Shown here: in pieces, positions 33,701 to 45,035 of the stretch
Position numbering within the stretch: position 1 is the stretch's first letter
Layout of the letters: the number at the start of each line of letters is the position of its first letter
Origin: Paratrimastix pyriformis
Taxonomy: Eukaryota; Preaxostyla; Paratrimastigidae
Reading direction: 5' to 3'
Assembly (NCBI GenBank): GCA_027972325.1
Contig: JAPMOS010000184.1
Location: forward strand, 1-60,200
DNA length: 60,200 nt
Notes under the pieces: model-generated
Told to the model about the DNA's origin: nothing
Databases searched by the model: none
What the model saw: only the letters and a program-made list of their open reading frames with translations
Program-made: the position numbers and the translations under genes

Positions 33701-36700
33701 CGGGCACGTAAACGAGCAGATACGCGCTGAAATCACACAAGGGTCCCAGTGTTGGGGTGATGGTCATGGGCAAGCGCAGGCCTACCCCAAAGAAAAAACA
33801 CCGAACACTGGTGTTGGTGCGCCAGATGTGTCACAGAGAGGGCCCGCCTGGAAAAAAAAACACGACTTCAGGTGCGGGTGTGACAGCGCACACGGGATCG
33901 GAAGAGAACCCATTGAGGAACGACGTGCAACTATGAGGCTTGCTGGCGGTCAGTGAATTCTCTCCAATCTCTAGACCTAGCAGTGCCGAGATCCCAAAGT
34001 TGTTTCTGACCTGGCCGCCAGCTTGTTGGGACCTCTCGATCCCCGAGCGTGGGACCCGTGGGTGCACAAGTATGCGCGCGTCCCTGACGTCTCACAGTTT
34101 GTTGTTGTTTCTGACCCTGTACGGTCTGTGTGAGGGTGTGGGCGCAGACGAACACAGGCCCGCCCAACCAAATGCTCTCAGTATAGTTCGCGTCCGTGTG
34201 TGAAGTGTGATCCCACTCCAGGCAGGACAGCACCGCAGAGCACCGAGTAGGGGAGCAGAAATACTATGGAATAATGCCACCCGGCTGTGGGCAAGGCGGA
34301 CAAGTGCACTGTTCTCAGCCTTGCCTGTGAATGGACAGAGTGACCCCAAGCAGGAGTGATCGTGATGGGTCCAAGACAGGGATGCTCGCCCTCCCGGGAC
34401 GGAGCCGCCCCATCATGGCCCTCGGAGGTGGGGATGGGATGAGCCGGAGTGATGGGCAGGGACTGGAAGGTGTACGTGGGTGCTGAGGGCACGCACTCGG
34501 AGGAGGGAGAGTGCGCAGAGATCACGAGTGGTGTTTCACCCAAGAGGGCGGAGAGAGGATGCGACGACAGACTTTCCTCTCTGCTCCCGTCAAGCTTGCC
34601 CGACGTCTCGTGCCCAGGCTGAGAGTTGAACGGGGTATTTGTAGAGCGCCCTCGGCCGCTGGCGCCTAGTCCCACCACCCTTCGCCGGGTGGAAGCTGCG
34701 GCTGCACCACCTTCATTTGGGGCCCCACTTGTAGAGCGCCGGACCCCTGGGGCGCTCCTCCCGTGCCCCCAATGGGGGTCCCAAAGGGAACGGCCGCCAG
34801 TGTGTCAGTCTCATCGATCGGGTGTAGGGGACGAGGACGTGCGTTCGTTGACCCGACGCTCACATTTTGCAAAGGAGCAGGCAGTCCCCAATCCGCGCGA
34901 AGAACCCCGCAACGAGACCCCGATGTGCATCGGGCGATGTTGTCCCCCGGGAGGAACGGTACCAGGGACACTCCCGTCGGGTGTTGTGGGTCCAATGGGC
35001 CAGGAGAAGAGGACAACTGCGATGACCTCACGCTCGTCTCTACGCCCCCAGAGTCAGGGAAGGGCTCTTTCACGAAGCCAGACTTTGTAACGAGGCACTC
35101 CGTCACACGTTCCATTCTCCTTCACGTGTGTCGGGTACCTGACCGCTCACATTTTTGCAAAAAGGGGGGAGCCAGTCCCCAGGCCAGATGCAGACCCCCG
35201 TCACGAGGGGGTGGACAACCCTGGTGTGCATGGTCGAAGTAGAGAACTCGACAGTGGGGCCTATGTGTGTGTCCTGGAAGCTCGCGATCCTGGACTTGAG
35301 GAAAGACAGACCCGTTCCCTAGAACACGTCTCCTCCTCTTGGGGGACATCTGTTAGATCAGGCCCTTCCCCCCCCCCCCAGGGGAACGTCATGCTCACCC
35401 GGTCCCGCGCGGGGTGGTGGCCCAGGCATGTCGAGCACACGATGCTTCCCTCCTAAACGTATTTCGTGTGAAAGAGCAACGGGGGGTGTTTCCCTCGGTT
35501 CCGAAAGAGTATAAGACCTCTGAAACGTGGTGTGGCGACCGCCATGGTTCCAGGTGGGACATGGAGTCCGGACCGAGTCATCGTGTCTCCGATCCGAAAC
35601 CGGGGAGTTGGCTGCTCCCCTGGTGCGCGCCCAAAATAGATGAAGCTCCTCTCTTGCAACCGCCAGTGTGTGTTGAAGAGGGAGAAGCTCGCAGTGTGCG
35701 TTGTTGTAAAATCCTGCGAGTTGTGCCGCAGGAACGTGCGCGCCTGTGTGCCCGCAGATCATCAGGGCCATGAGTCGGCTCCCTGGTCGAACGGTGCGTG
35801 GTGGACATGGGACCTCCTGCCTTGCCCCGCGACAACATGGGCTCCGCGACAACACGGCCATGCGAAGATGGTCGAAGCCAAACGTTCTGGCGAAGTGAGA
35901 GGTTCGAAGTGGGAGGTTTGCCCTCTGGCACAAAGAATGGCCACGGAATGAAGAGGGCGACGTGAAGATGCCAAGTGCAGACCCACAAGACAACTGGTCG
36001 ATTGTTCAGAAGTGACTCGGAGCGTTCGCTATATTCTCCCTCCCGAGCGACCAGGTCAATCAACCCCAGATGGAAGACCGGCTTGAGAAGAACTTGAGCG
36101 CGAAATGAGTTGCGCGCGTGACCAGTAATCGTGCGAATTTCAGAGTCACACGTGGACTAAACGCTGATAGCGGAGGTCATCCACTGACGTGGGCCCAGAG
36201 CGAGTGCACGGGCGTCCCTCGCCGGATAACCGTTGACCCAGCATTCCATTCATCTCATTGTTCGATCCTGAAAAACCCATGAAGGATTTTGGCCTGAAAT
36301 ATTTGCCAACCAGGTGTTTCGACAGACTGAGTGGCTCCGCAGAGTCTGAGACATGGCCAGAAGAGAGACCACCAGCATTTCCGAGATCCTCTAAGCCGCC
36401 TGTCAAATGACACTGGTGATGAAATTCCTTCAAAGGAATTGAACAGACTGTATGAAAAAGTTTGTTGTTGTGCCAAACGAGCACCGTGGGGTCGAACGAA
36501 CAGAGTATCGAACTGATTCGTCAGCCCTTTCAACCGCAAAGTCAAATCGACCAGTGAATAAATTCCTTCAAAGGAATTAAACAGACTGTACAACAGAGGT
36601 TGCTGGCGTGTCGAACGAGGCCCGTGGGGCCGAATGAGCAGAGTATCAAACTGATTCGCTCAAAACGTGACGTGGTGGTCTGGTGGGTCTGTCAGTGAAC

Positions 36701-37663
36701 GTATGTATCAAGGTTGCTTTGAAACTGAACCGACACCTCAAGCAGGCATCCTTCGTCCCGAAGCAATGAGTATTCCAGCGCATGTCACGGTGACCAGGCA
36801 CCAACGAACAGTGCCATTCCAAAGGAAACTGGGGTGATACCCCAACCGTAAGTCTTTGCGGAGGATGGCGCAAATTGGCCCAAGCCCAACGAGCTCAGCC
36901 AGTTCAAAGTTGCACGCAGGACGGTCACGAAAACGGAATAAAGACTATCTTTCTTTGCCGTTTTGGTTTTTTCTGATCTTTGTTTGGAAGTTTTTGTTTC
37001 CTTCCGTTTTTGGTTTGTAAAAGACAAAATATAAAGCGAGTGCTATTGTGACGCCACAGACCCGGAAAGGAGGACCCAGATTCTGAGATTCCAGGTGATT
37101 CTTCTCCAGTCCGTCCGGGAGAGTTGAGAGGCCGGCAAAAGGGCCTGTAACCCTCACAAAGTAAAACGCGGCGACCCACGAGGAGGTGGGAAGAGAGAGA
37201 CGCGATGAGTTGATCAATGAGATCAGTCGTTCAAGGCTACAAGGCAGGGGTTGAAAAGTGACAAGGCGGCCTTGAAAAATCAATTGAAATAAGGCCAGCA
37301 CTTTCAGAGCGCCAAAGGAGCGGCACGTTGGCCGACATCTCTTAGATCATTCCAAAAGTCAACCCAACTCGACGAAACAAAATGCAAGGTCTTCAGAGCT
37401 CGAGTAACTCTTCGAAAATTCTTGAAAAAGCATAGAAACCCGAAAACCCGGGAATAAAATATGCGTTGCGATTTGCTTATTGCGCAAAAGGACAAGTCGA
37501 CTGCCGGCACTGACATGACATGTCAAATTCTTTTTGATCAATTTTTGGATGTCAGTGCCGTTTTGCGTGCTTGCTGTGCAAGTGTTCACTCTTTCTTGGT
37601 TTGGGTTTGTTTGGGGCTATCCCACGAAGGCTGTCCCTCGTTCTCCGAACTCGTGAAGGAGAA
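30770..37663 (-). mobile_element. DIRS-like alpha, copy D (fossil, structurally whole)
   Basis: A 6.9-kb alpha copy from TGGTGGGATAGCC (30770) to GTGAAGGAGAA (37663), with both terminal repeats, ICR, tandem array and stem-loop. It is inserted in copy C: the flanks ggaagc and agtgac rejoin exactly to the uninterrupted sequence seen in copy A (6745-6765, complement), with no target duplication. It lacks the 1.84-kb segment of copy A. It is the youngest insertion of this nest. No gene is seen. Confidence 0.85.
32398..32526. repeat. internal complementary region of alpha copy D
   Basis: It is complementary to the left end up to 32445 and to the right end from 32446, as in copy A. Confidence 0.8.
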
Positions 37664-39529
37664 AGTGACAGCACTCGGCACCTTTGGGGAGCGACCCCGG
37701 ACACACGCGGGGGGACACTGTGGAGTGTGTACCACCTCTCAGCTGTTTGATGCTCGTTCTGGCCCTCCGGCACGCGCACTCCCAACATCAGGATGGGTAT
37801 CCGTAGAGCCGGCTCATCGGCCAAGAGTGTTGGGCGGAGCATCCCGTTAGCCGGGTCACGTAGAGTGCGGAAGGGGGGGGAAAGCTATTCCTTTGGTATG
37901 GTGTTCACTCTTTCTTGGTTTGGGTTTGTTTGGGGCTATCCCACGAAGGCTGTCCCTCGTTCTCCGAACTCGTGAAGGAGAATGGTGGGATAATGAGTAA
38001 TCTCTTCCCAAACAAACCCAAACCACAAGTCTCCACCCACCTCCTGCCTGATGAGTGGCACTGGGTTTGTTTGTTGCTTTCCCCGCGAAGCTTCGACTCA
38101 ACGTGTACCCCATGGTCATGAATGATGGTGGGCATTTTGTCTTCGCAGCGCAATCTTCGTACGTGCTCCTTGGCTGTACTGCCTGTTCAGCCCGACAATC
38201 TGATTGACAAGTCAGGAGGGCTGCCTCGTGGGGGAGGCGAGTGTGTGTTCAACCTTGTTTGGTTCCCTTTGACAACAATGTGTGGGGTCTCGTCGGGGCC
38301 TTTTGACCTTGAGACACCACCCTTCATGCACCCTCATTCACCCTCGTCTGATGTGATTGGGCATTCATGGTGGGGAGTTGTGGTCATTCACCCCCAGCTA
38401 CTTTGCTTGAACAACAGCCTATGGTCATCCTGCTCGTTGTACTCTTAAGACATCCATCATGCACCTTCAGCGGTGTGGGGTGTTGTCTTCCTCCTTTCTG
38501 TTCTGAATGTGCTCGAGGAACTGCTGCGGGGTGTTATCTTTCACCCCGTTTTCGTTTGTTGGCGCACAACTGTGTGGCTTTACCATGGTCGTGGTGGGCA
38601 CCATGCATCCTCCACATTCAGAATGCGGGGGGGTCGGGGTTTATTCACCGTCGTCTGTTCTGTTTTGACAACAGCTCATGTGATTTCTTCGTGGGCGTTG
38701 TGCCCGTGAACTACCGCTCACCCACCGCACCGCGGGAGGGGATATTTGTTGAGCACCCTGAAGTGAGAGCGATACGTCACCTTTGTGCTCTCTCTCCTTC
38801 GGGGTTTGCGTTTTGGTGGGGCTTGGGTTCTTTATACAGAATTCGACGCCTGCACGGCAGGGTGCCTCCACCGCTTCACCGGCGGTCGGCGACTGGTGAC
38901 GAAGGAGCCGCGAGCACGGGGCGAGAACCCTCCTGGGATCTGCGAGGCAAGGTGCCTGTCGCGGCTCCGTCGTGCTCTGCGTTTCTCGACGCGTGCCTTT
39001 GGCCCGCGGCATGTCGGACAACGAGTCCTCTCGCTGTTGGTCGTCCGATCTTCTTCGTTGTTTTTATTTGCGGGGTCCGACCCGTTGGGAAGGATTCCCT
39101 ATGGAGGGCGCCGAGTACGGAAGACTCGGTGCCCTCTGGCGATTGAGGTGACTCGGAGCGTCCTTTTGTTTCCCGAGCTTCTTCTCAATCCCCCTGTTTT
39201 GCTGACCGGTTACAGCGGTGCGTCGGGGTTTTCTCCAGCCTCCTCTTTCCCTGACTAGACGTGTACCCGGGGCGGTCGCGACCCGCTTGAGGAGATGTTT
39301 GGGGTTCGCATGGTTGATCATGAATCTCTCTTCTTCATTTTCATTGAAACCCGGGAGCTGTGACCTGAACTGGATTGTTTTACTGCGTTTCGCGGACTGA
39401 CTCCTCCGCCTTTCTCTGAGTCATGGCGTGTCGAGTCCGAATGGGCTTATGCTTAAAGGACAAGTCGACTGCCGGCACTGACATGACATGTCAAATTCTT
39501 TTTGATAAATTTTTGGATGTCAGTGCCGT
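37664..39529 (+). mobile_element. DIRS-like alpha, copy C, second part (fossil)
   Basis: It continues copy C after the copy D insertion: the remaining interior (37664-37900), the ICR (about 37905-38030, joint at 37982|37983), the distal non-coding segment and part of the terminal repeat. It ends abruptly at about 39529 inside the terminal hairpin, where older alpha sequence begins. Compared with its near-duplicate at 58733-60200 it carries an unusual density of small indels, which may reflect consensus quality rather than age. Confidence 0.75.
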
Positions 39530-40641
39530 TTGTTGTTGTGCCAAACGAGCACCGTGGGTCGAACGAACAGAGTATCGAACTGATTCGTCAGCCCTTTCAA
39601 CCAAAAAGTCAAATCGACCAGTGAATAAATTCCTGAATTGCGAGACTCCTCTCCACAGTATCTGAGTGGCTGTCACCAAGACCACGCGTCCCAATGAGCA
39701 AGCAAGTCCCGCTGATTGGCAAAACATGACGTAGTTCAAGGTTGTGCAGAGCCGATCGGAAGCAGCCATCCGAGTCTGTGAGGGTGGTCAACGTGTCACT
39801 CAGACTCGAGTGCCATTCCAAAGAAACTGGGGTGATACCCCAACCGAAAGTCTTTGCGGAGGATGGCGCAAATTGGCCCAAGCCCAACGAGCTCAGCCAG
39901 TTCAAAGTTGCACGCAGGACGGTCACGAAAACGGAATAAAGACTATCTTTCTTTGCTTTTCCGTTTTGGTTTTCTGATCTTTGTTTGGAAGTTTTGTTTC
40001 CTTCCGTTTTTGGTTTGTAAAACAAAATATAAAGCGAGTGCTATTGTGACGCCACAGACCCGGAAAGGAGGACCCAGATTCTGAGATTCCAGGTGATTCT
40101 TCTCCAGTCCGTCCGGGAGAGTTGAGAGGCCGGCAAAAGGGCCTGTAACCCTCACAAAGTAAAACGCGGCGACCCACGAGGAGGTGGGAAGAGAGACGCG
40201 ATGAGTTGATCAATGAGATCAGTCGTTCAAGGCTACAAGGCAGCAGGGTTGAAAAGTGACAAGGCGGCCTTGAAAAATCAATTGAAATAAGGCCAGCACT
40301 TTCAGAGCGCCAAAGGAGCGGCACGTTGGCCGACATCTCTTAGATCATTCCAAAAGTCAACCCAACTCGACGAAACAAAATGCAAGGTCTTCAGAGCTCT
40401 CGAGTAACTATTCGAAAATTCTTGAAAAGCATAGAAACCCGAAAACCCGGGAATAAAAGATGCGTTGCGATTTGCTTATTGCGCAAAGGACGAGTCGACT
40501 GCCGGCACTGACATGACATGTCAAATTCTTTTGATAAAATTTTTGGATGTCAGTGCCGTTTTGCGTGCTTGCTGTGCAAGTGTTCACTCTTTCTTGGTTT
40601 GGGTTTGTTTGGGGCTATCCCACGAAGGCTGTCCCTCGTTC
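39529..40641 (-). mobile_element. alpha fragment, probably the far part of copy B (fossil)
   Basis: Plus-oriented alpha interior (matching A from about 10650) followed by a terminal repeat that stops at ccctcgttc near 40641. Orientation and position fit the missing right part of copy B beyond the inserted copy C. About 39640-39810 has no counterpart in A, C or D. Confidence 0.55.
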
Positions 40642-41969
40642 AGCCGAGAGCATTCCAGAATGAGCGAGACCCAAGACCCAGACTTTGCAAAATAGTCCGC
40701 CGAAAAAGAGGGGACCCGCATGGTTTTCCAAGAAAAAGGGGGAGTTGGGCGAAAGAAGCGGAACTAAAGAAGAATGAGCATTTCGAGCGTCCGAGAATGA
40801 GTGCAGTGCTTGGCAAACCCGCTTTGAAAGACCGCACTAAAATAACAGTGTCCAGCTCACACAAGACGAAGCGTTTGGTTGAAAGGGTGAAGGACTGCCA
40901 GAGAATGAGACTCAAAATGAGGTCCAAATGAGGGGCGAACGCAAATCCAAACAGACTTGCGCTACGCCAGAACGTGTCGTCTTTGTGGTAAACCAATCAA
41001 AGACCTCAAAGAGACGCCTCATCGGAGCCCTCGCAATGAGTATTTCTCGCATGCAGCGCTGGAGTGAAGCGCCCGTGAAAAGAGCAGCCGTTCGAAGAAA
41101 TCGAATACAAAACTGCAGCCACAGTACTGCATTTCACCAGACGCGCTCGGGTGTGAAATGAGGACCCAAGTTCAAACCAGCACGTTCAAAGCTGCAAGCA
41201 GTCTGTATAAAAAACGGTAATGTTTGTTCTTTCTTCGTGCTGGTTTTGTTTGTTTTCGTTCATTTGAGAACAAGGAACAGAGTTTTTCACGTCTGTCTCT
41301 TCTGGAAGAGCAAATACCAGGGATCAACACAGACCCGAGAGGGGTGGTGGGAGGCCAGGGCCTCCGATCATTCTCCAATCACCTCACAAGACCCAGCGGG
41401 TCACAAGTCCGTTTCAGCCGGCAAACGACGAAAAGCACGAGGATAATAACTACGGGGGGACCCCGAAGAAACCCGAGTGCCAACCGATACATGAGCGGGA
41501 GGTCGCGATAATGCACCACCGAAGTGGCGCGGAAGCGAGTGCGCGTGAGCCAAAGGGCACCGCCCACCGTTCCCAAGAAGAGCGCAGATCTTTTCCAGAG
41601 CTCGTTGAAGCTTGAAAGCGACATTGTCAAAACAGATGAGGTCGATCATTCAAACCCCGCTCCTGTGGACAATGATGATGCAGTTTTCTTTGACTTCAGA
41701 GTTCCCAATAAGCTATGAAAAATGAGTCCGAGAGGACCGAGAAAATGGAGAACTCCGGGATAAAGGATTGCGTTGCGATTTGCTTAGTGCGCAAAAGGAC
41801 GAGTCGACTGCCGGCACTGACATGACATGTCAATTCTTTTGATAAAATTTTTGGATGTCAGTGCCGTTTTGCGTGCTTGCTGTGCAAGTGTTCACTCTTT
41901 CTTGGTTTGGGTTTGTTTGGGGCTATCCCACGAAGGCTGTCCCTCGTTCTCCGAACTCGTGAAGGAGAA
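40642..41969 (-). mobile_element. alpha right-end fragment of a second subfamily (fossil)
   Basis: It ends with a complete alpha terminal repeat (about 41785-41969, finishing GAAGGAGAA). The subterminal sequence ccaataagctatgaaaaatg...ggataaaggattg differs from A, C and D but is shared with the miniature at 44566-44856. The stretch 40642-41700 is A-rich and without a recognisable gene. It is assigned to this element by continuity only. Confidence 0.5.
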
Positions 41970-42450
41970 GGACTCTGGGGGCTGCGATGGGACGGTGATC
42001 TCGGTCAGGCAAAAGGCAGCGGAACAACAATGGTCTGGCATTATATTTCAGAAAACAAGATGAACGAAGGACACTGGAGATGTATCAGCCAGTGGATCGC
42101 ACGGTGGGCGAGGGTGGTAATGGCAGGGTTGGGGCTGACATGGAATTGGTTGTTGGCGATGGGGATAGCGGAATGTGAGGTGCAGAGGAGGAGATTGTGG
42201 GAAAAGGAAGAAGCGCAAAGAAAGGTGCGGAGATGGAGTGGGGAGACGGGGCGGAAGACGGCTCGGAGAAGGGTGCGGGGGATGGCGCGGCATGGACGAG
42301 GGCGGGGCGGATGGATGCCGGGGGGTTCGGTTGGTAGGGATGGGGTGAAAGTGGTGGCATCGAGAGGTGTCGATGGGTGTCCGGGCGAGGATGTACCCCT
42401 GGAGGGGAGAGGCATGGACGATTTGGATGGGGAGGAGCGGGCAGCCGGGG

Positions 42451-43260
42451 ATGGATAGGGTACCGGTGCAGGGAGACGTCGAGCAATATCGTGGCATCGC
42501 CAACACGACTGGACACAGGTGTTGGTTGAGCGCCGGGCTGCAGGCGGCGGAGGCGGTTGGTGGGGCAGATCCGCTGTTTGATGTGGTCAGAGGTGTCGGT
42601 GGGGACCCTGATGGAGAAGAAGGGATTTGGAAGAGGGGACGGAGGACTGGATGAGACGCAGGATGGAGAAGCAGTGGTGGCTGTGATTGAGCTGCTGAAA
42701 GGGCGCGGATCCCGGTGGGAGTCAGGATGAGGGTGGTGGACGTGTGTGTGGAATGCGGATGTGAAAGTGTTGGCAGAGAGGGCGCGGGAGTGCTTGTTTG
42801 TGCGTCTGATGAGGGACGGAGACAGTATGAATGAGGCGGTAAGGAGGGTAGTGATGGCAGATGACCGTGTCATGAAGAAGTGTCCGGTGTGTGGTGGGGA
42901 CCAGTGGCATGCACGGGATGAGCGTGCGATAGAAGGGGAGAGTGTCCTGGTGGTGCAGGTGGTTCGGAACCAGAGGGGTAGGGGGCGGATCAGACGCAGT
43001 GGAAAGTGCAGCCGGACATAGTAGACGTACTCGGGACAAGCTACCACCTGGAAGCGGAGGCGGAATTCTGTGGAAGAAGGGGCGGGGGCGTCATTGGGTG
43101 GCACTGAAAAGGATTGATGGGGCGTGGTGGAGGTTCAATGACAGTGTGGTGTATGAGGTGGAGGAGTGCGAGATTATGCATGGGGATGTTTTCGTGTACG
43201 TGGCTGAAGCTGGAATGGGGTCGCGGATGCAAAGGTCCGGGAGGGGGCCAGCATTTGGGG
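42451..43260 (+). pseudogene. USP-like cysteine peptidase (C19) domain within the LINE
   Basis: Family C19 enzymes cleave ubiquitin from proteins. The Cys box reads YRGIANTTGHRCWLSAGLQ, with the catalytic cysteine codon at 42520-42522, matching the G-x-x-N-x-x-x-x-CW-x-x-x-x-LQ pattern of USPs. Two zinc-finger pairs follow, CVEC near 42750 and CPVCGGDQW near 42890. Next come VLVVQVVRN, SYHLEAEAEFCG and the His box RHWVALKRIDGAWWRFNDS (near 43090-43140), which supplies the histidine and a trailing aspartate. Order and spacing fit a compact USP of about 250 residues. The parts lie in three different frames: Cys box in one, CPVC in a second, His box in a third. At least two frameshifts have therefore accumulated. 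Peptidases of other classes are known in some retroelements; this class in a LINE is unfamiliar to me. Confidence 0.65.
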
Positions 43261-43495
43261 GAGCTGCAGAGGGGAGACTGCAGTAGGTATCGTGTGCGGT
43301 GAGGAAAGAGAGTCAAGGGATGACAGGGCGGGGAGCAGACAAGGCGGAGAAGCCTGAAGGACAGGAGGAGCAGGTCCTGGTAGCGGGCGTGTCGTATCCG
43401 GAAGTGAGTCGGCGACCTGGGGATGGGATGAGCAGGAAGGCAAGGAAGAAGAGGGGGAAGAAGGATGCACAAAGGAAGAGGAGGCAAAAAGCAAA

Positions 43496-44565
43496 ATGTT
43501 GGATATTGAGAGGGGATATGACGTGAAGGCGGAGGAGGAGGAGTTTCGGGGGGTGGAGAAGTGGTGCCAGGGGAGGAAGGAGGCCAACCTGAGGGCGGGG
43601 TTGCCGATGAAGGAGGAGGACAGGATGCGGGTGGCAGGGTGGAATGTGCGAGGACTTGGGTCAGAGTGGAAGCGGGTAGACATTGCCCTGTTGCAAGAAA
43701 CAAAGGGGACGAAGGCGAATAAGGAGCAGTTGGAGGAGAAGTGGATGAGGGGATGGCGGTGGAGGAGTTCGGTGGTGGAGAATGCGGTGGAGCGTCACCC
43801 CAAGGGGGTGATGATAGGATATAGACGGACCCTGCAGATGGCGGTGCGTCGTGTCACGGAGGTCCTGCCGGGCTATTTGATGTACATGGACTGGTCGGAG
43901 GGAAAGACCAACCTCCGGCTGGTGAATATGTACTATCCGACTGGGGAGGGAGATGACAAGGAGAGGGTCAGGAAGGTGATTATTGAAAGGCTGGATGAGT
44001 GCATGGCGGAGGGGCGGCAGAGGGAAGGGGAGTGGTGGTGTACACGGATGCGAATAGCTGGGCCAAGGAAGTCGGAGAGCATGAGAAGTTGGGACTGTAT
44101 GACACGGCGAAGATGGTAGGCAAGGAGAATGAGATCACGTTTGTGCGGAACAAGAAGGGGGGGGATGCAGAGGAGAAGGACAAGCAGCCGGGGATGAAAG
44201 GGGTGGCTCGGTTGGACCTTTGCCTCGCAACGCAAGGGACGATGGCAAGGATGCTCGATAACCTATGGGTATGGAGAAATGAGGAGATACAGTGGAGCGA
44301 AGTTACAGACCATCACATGGTCGTGACTGACTTGAGGAACATGCTGCCGGCATGGGCGGGGACGACAAGGAGGAAGGTGGCCATTTGCCCGTCCAGGTCG
44401 GACTTGGACGCGTTGCTGCGTGAAAAAGGGAGAGAAGAGTATGATGTGTTGGTGGAGAAGATGGGCTCATATAGGAGGAAGGTGGCGGAGATGATTCGAA
44501 AGGCATCGGGGAAGGGGGAGGAGCTGTCATTCGAACAGATGGGTCGGATCCTGAGGGAAACGGCG
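43496..44565 (+). pseudogene. AP-type endonuclease domain of the LINE, partial
   Basis: The frame from 43496 reads MRVAGWNVRGLGSEWKRVD, then IALLQETKGTKANKEQLEE (the N and E motifs of the endonuclease/exonuclease/phosphatase fold), NLRLVNMYYPTGEG, and is then left for another frame near 44030. That frame continues with VVYTDANSW (in place of the usual GDLN), GVARLDLCLATQ and VTDHHMVVTDL (the terminal S/T-D-H motif). The enzyme would nick target DNA to prime reverse transcription. One frameshift is visible, and the domain is followed by a helical linker up to the miniature at 44566. Confidence 0.7.
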
Positions 44566-44856
44566 TTCTCCTTCACGAGTTCGGAGAACGAGGGACAGCC
44601 TTCGTGGGATAGCCCCAAACAAACCCAAACCAAGAAAGAGTGAACACTTGCACAGCAAGCACGCAAAACGGCACTGACATCCAAAAATTTTATCAAAAGA
44701 ATTGACATGTCATGTCAGTGCCGGCAGTCGACTCGTCCTTTTGCGCACTAAGCAAATCGCAACGCAATCCTTTATCCCGGAGTTCTCCATTTTCTCGGTC
44801 CTCTCGGACTCATTTTTCATAGCTTATTGGGAAGAGATTACTCGGCTATCCCACCA
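44566..44856 (+). mobile_element. 291-bp alpha miniature (fossil, non-autonomous)
   Basis: It has the complement of the right end at 44566 (TTCTCCTTCACGAG), the terminal hairpin, about 100 bases of second-subfamily subterminal sequence, and then only the outermost left-end bases (aagagattactcggctatcccacca) to 44856. Both outer ends agree with those of full copies. There is no ICR and no interior. It is an internal-deletion form resembling a MITE but with DIRS ends. It lies between two LINE fragments. Confidence 0.75.
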
Positions 44857-45035
44857 GTTCCCCTGATCAGCAAATGGCACAGAACCCTCATCCTTCCGCT
44901 CACATGCCACATCTTCTCGGTCCCCACAGCTTCTCCATCCTGCGTCTCATCCAGTCCCTCCGTCCCCCTCTTCCAAATCCCTTCTTCTCCATCAGGGTCC
45001 CCACCGACACCTCTGACCACATGTTCCAGGGTTTC
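44857..45035 (-). mobile_element. LINE fragment (USP-domain region)
   Basis: On the minus strand it reads HVVRGVGGDPDGEEGIWKRG followed by EGLDETQDGEAVG, closely matching plus-strand 42580-42680 within the USP-like region. It is a separate copy of the same LINE family in opposite orientation. From 45036 to 45345 I see no gene; a repeated 'gttttc.tg.acagaccctccc' occurs near 45095 and 45150. Confidence 0.65.

Larger units (their letters stand above)
41970..44565 (+). mobile_element. LINE with USP-like peptidase and AP-endonuclease domains, cut before RT
   Basis: This is the 5' part of a non-LTR retrotransposon. Reading order is a basic leader frame (about 42000-42450), a ubiquitin-specific-protease-like domain (42451-43260), a lysine-rich linker (43300-43600) and an AP-type endonuclease (43600-44560). 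Reverse transcriptase is missing because an alpha miniature begins at 44566. Reading frame changes at least three times across these domains, so this copy is inactive. A second fragment of the same family lies inverted at 44857-45035. The plus strand is strongly purine-rich throughout. Confidence 0.7.

Noticed and set aside
42085-43104. Long minus-strand proline/serine-rich frame opposite the LINE
   Set aside because: It is an artefact of the purine-rich plus strand; the conserved C19 and endonuclease motifs are on the plus strand.
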